Assembly: GCA_036497945.1 (NCBI GenBank)
Contig: DASXIN010000023.1
Location: 1 to 64,000, forward strand
DNA from: RYN-230 sp036497945
GTDB lineage: Bacteria > Actinomycetota > Actinomycetes > Streptosporangiales > Streptosporangiaceae
Direction: 5' to 3'
DNA: 64,000 nt
Shown: positions 63,120 to 64,000 of the stretch, piece by piece
How positions within the stretch are numbered: position 1 is the first letter of the stretch
Layout of the letters: every line of letters starts with the position of its first letter
Program-made: the position numbers and the translations under genes
Notes under the pieces: model-generated
Seen by the model: only the letters and a program-made list of their open reading frames with translations
Database searches by the model: none
What the model was told of the DNA's origin: nothing

Positions 63120-64000
63120 GTGCAGTCACACAACCAGACTCCCCCAGCTGACTCCGTCCCGCCCCGGCCGAGCGCGGCAACTCTAGGCGCACTGCGCGCC
63201 ACGGGGCACCGATACGAAAGCGTCAAAGACGAACTGCGCCGCAACCTGCTGACCAGGATGCGCGCGGGCGACGACCGGTTCCCCGGCATCGTCGGGTTCG
63301 GCCAGACCGTGCTGCCGCACGTGGAGCGGGCCATGCTGGCCGGGCACGACACGATCCTGCTCGGCGAGCGCGGCCAGGGTAAGACGCGGCTGATCCGCAC
63401 CCTGCCCGTGCTGCTCGACGAGTGGAGCCCGGCCGTCGAGGGCTGCGAGATCAACGACCACCCGTATCAGCCGGTCTGCGCGCGCTGCCAGCGGCTGGCC
63501 GCGGAACTGGGCGACGACCTGCCGATCACCTGGCGGCACCGCACCGAGCGGTACGGCGAGAAGCTGGCCACGCCAGACACCAGCGTGGGTGACCTGATCG
63601 GCGACATCGACCCGGTCAAGGTGGCCGAGGGCCGCACCCTGGGTGATCCGGAGACCATCCACTTCGGCCTGGTGCCCCGGACCAACCGGGGCATTTTCTG
63701 CCTGAACGAGCTGCCTGACCTGGCCGAGCGGATCCAGGTCGCGCTGCTCAACGTGCTCGAGGAGCGGGACATCGGGGTGCGTGGCTACGCGCTCCGGCTG
63801 CCCCTCGACCTGGTGCTGGTGGCCAGCGCCAACCCCGAGGACTACACCAACCGGGGCCGGATCATCACCCCGCTGAAGGACCGCTTCGGCGCGGAGATCC
63901 GCACCCACTACCCGCTGACCCTGGACGACGAACTGGCGCTGACCCAGCAGGAGTCGCTCATCGCCTGGGACGGCGCCGACCCCGGGGCGGCCCTGCCCGA
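63120..64000 (+). CDS. Magnesium-chelatase-like AAA+ ATPase (partial)
   Basis: The frame is open from GTG 63120 to the window end (293 residues). VGFGQTVLPHVERAMLAGHD is followed by Walker A GERGQGKTR near 84-92. An insertion holds a CxxC pair (PVCARCQRLA) that could bind zinc. LNELPDLAERIQVALLNVLE, with sensor ASANPEDYTNRGR, matches ChlI/BchI-like and MoxR-type AAA+ proteins. M. tuberculosis Rv0958 is of this kind and is followed by a von Willebrand A-domain partner, which I would expect just beyond the window. No strong ribosome site precedes the GTG. Confidence 0.8.
   Translation, partial: MQSHNQTPPADSVPPRPSAATLGALRATGHRYESVKDELRRNLLTRMRAGDDRFPGIVGFGQTVLPHVERAMLAGHDTILLGERGQGKTRLIRTLPVLLDEWSPAVEGCEINDHPYQPVCARCQRLAAELGDDLPITWRHRTERYGEKLATPDTSVGDLIGDIDPVKVAEGRTLGDPETIHFGLVPRTNRGIFCLNELPDLAERIQVALLNVLEERDIGVRGYALRLPLDLVLVASANPEDYTNRGRIITPLKDRFGAEIRTHYPLTLDDELALTQQESLIAWDGADPGAALP

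Overview
The window comes from a high-GC actinobacterium. Coding DNA is about 70% G+C by eye, third positions are almost all G or C, and GTG/TTG starts are common. A mycothiol S-conjugate amidase (Mca) gene confirms the phylum. The genus cannot be fixed from sequence alone; a Streptosporangiales-like soil organism would fit. Several core genes (greA, mca, a small membrane protein, a DUF255 thioredoxin-like protein, a short Z-isoprenyl transferase, PIN-PhoH) recall the Mycobacterium tuberculosis Rv1080c-Rv1095 neighbourhood. Here they fall in two blocks (about 15-21.7 kb and 54.2-56.1 kb), separated by about 32 kb of metabolic, regulatory and transport genes.

Layout. 0-5.1 kb: a short-chain dehydrogenase, a remnant of a RibD-type reductase, a flavin disulfide oxidoreductase, a GH15 glycosidase and its small partner. 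5.2-5.7 kb: an initiator tRNA with its terminator. 5.8-14.9 kb: an envelope-flavoured block with two polytopic glycosyltransferase-like membrane proteins, an LCP ligase, a DUF5941-like membrane protein, an IspD/TarI-type cytidylyltransferase and a class III aminotransferase. 15-21.7 kb: PIN-PhoH, Z-isoprenyl transferase, a conserved hypothetical, a secreted NlpC/P60 hydrolase with an FtsX/MacB-like domain, and a DUF255 protein. 21.8-25.9 kb: a zinc-type ABC importer operon ending in its own Zur, with a Zur-like operator upstream. 26-31 kb: a BKACE-family enzyme, a secreted protein carrying SIIGD repeats, L-fuconate dehydratase with a convergent GntR regulator, and two tiny membrane proteins. 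31-41.5 kb: a RecQ-like helicase, a TetR/MMPL pair, a disulfide oxidoreductase with an internal deletion, an aldo/keto reductase, and a divergent MFS/LysR pair. 41.7-46.4 kb: a Tat-exported GH35 beta-galactosidase, then a PadR, small membrane protein and signal peptidase operon. 46.4-53.6 kb: rhodanese, the SWIM plus SNF2 helicase pair, and a secreted phosphatase-like protein. 53.7-64 kb: GNAT, mca, greA, a TPR protein, a DHA2 MFS/TetR pair, Lrp/hppD, threonine dehydratase, and the start of a magnesium-chelatase-like AAA+ ATPase.

Regulation is unusually readable. Recognisable candidate operators sit at the Zur, FCD-GntR/fucD, PadR, TetR/DHA2 and TetR/MMPL promoters, and strong hairpins close many convergent gene pairs. 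I found no CRISPR array, insertion sequence, prophage or known defence island. The least explained items are the SIIGD-repeat protein, a 273-bp nested inverted repeat after zur, the NlpC/P60 fusion, and an oxidoreductase that appears to have lost its NAD-binding domain in frame.
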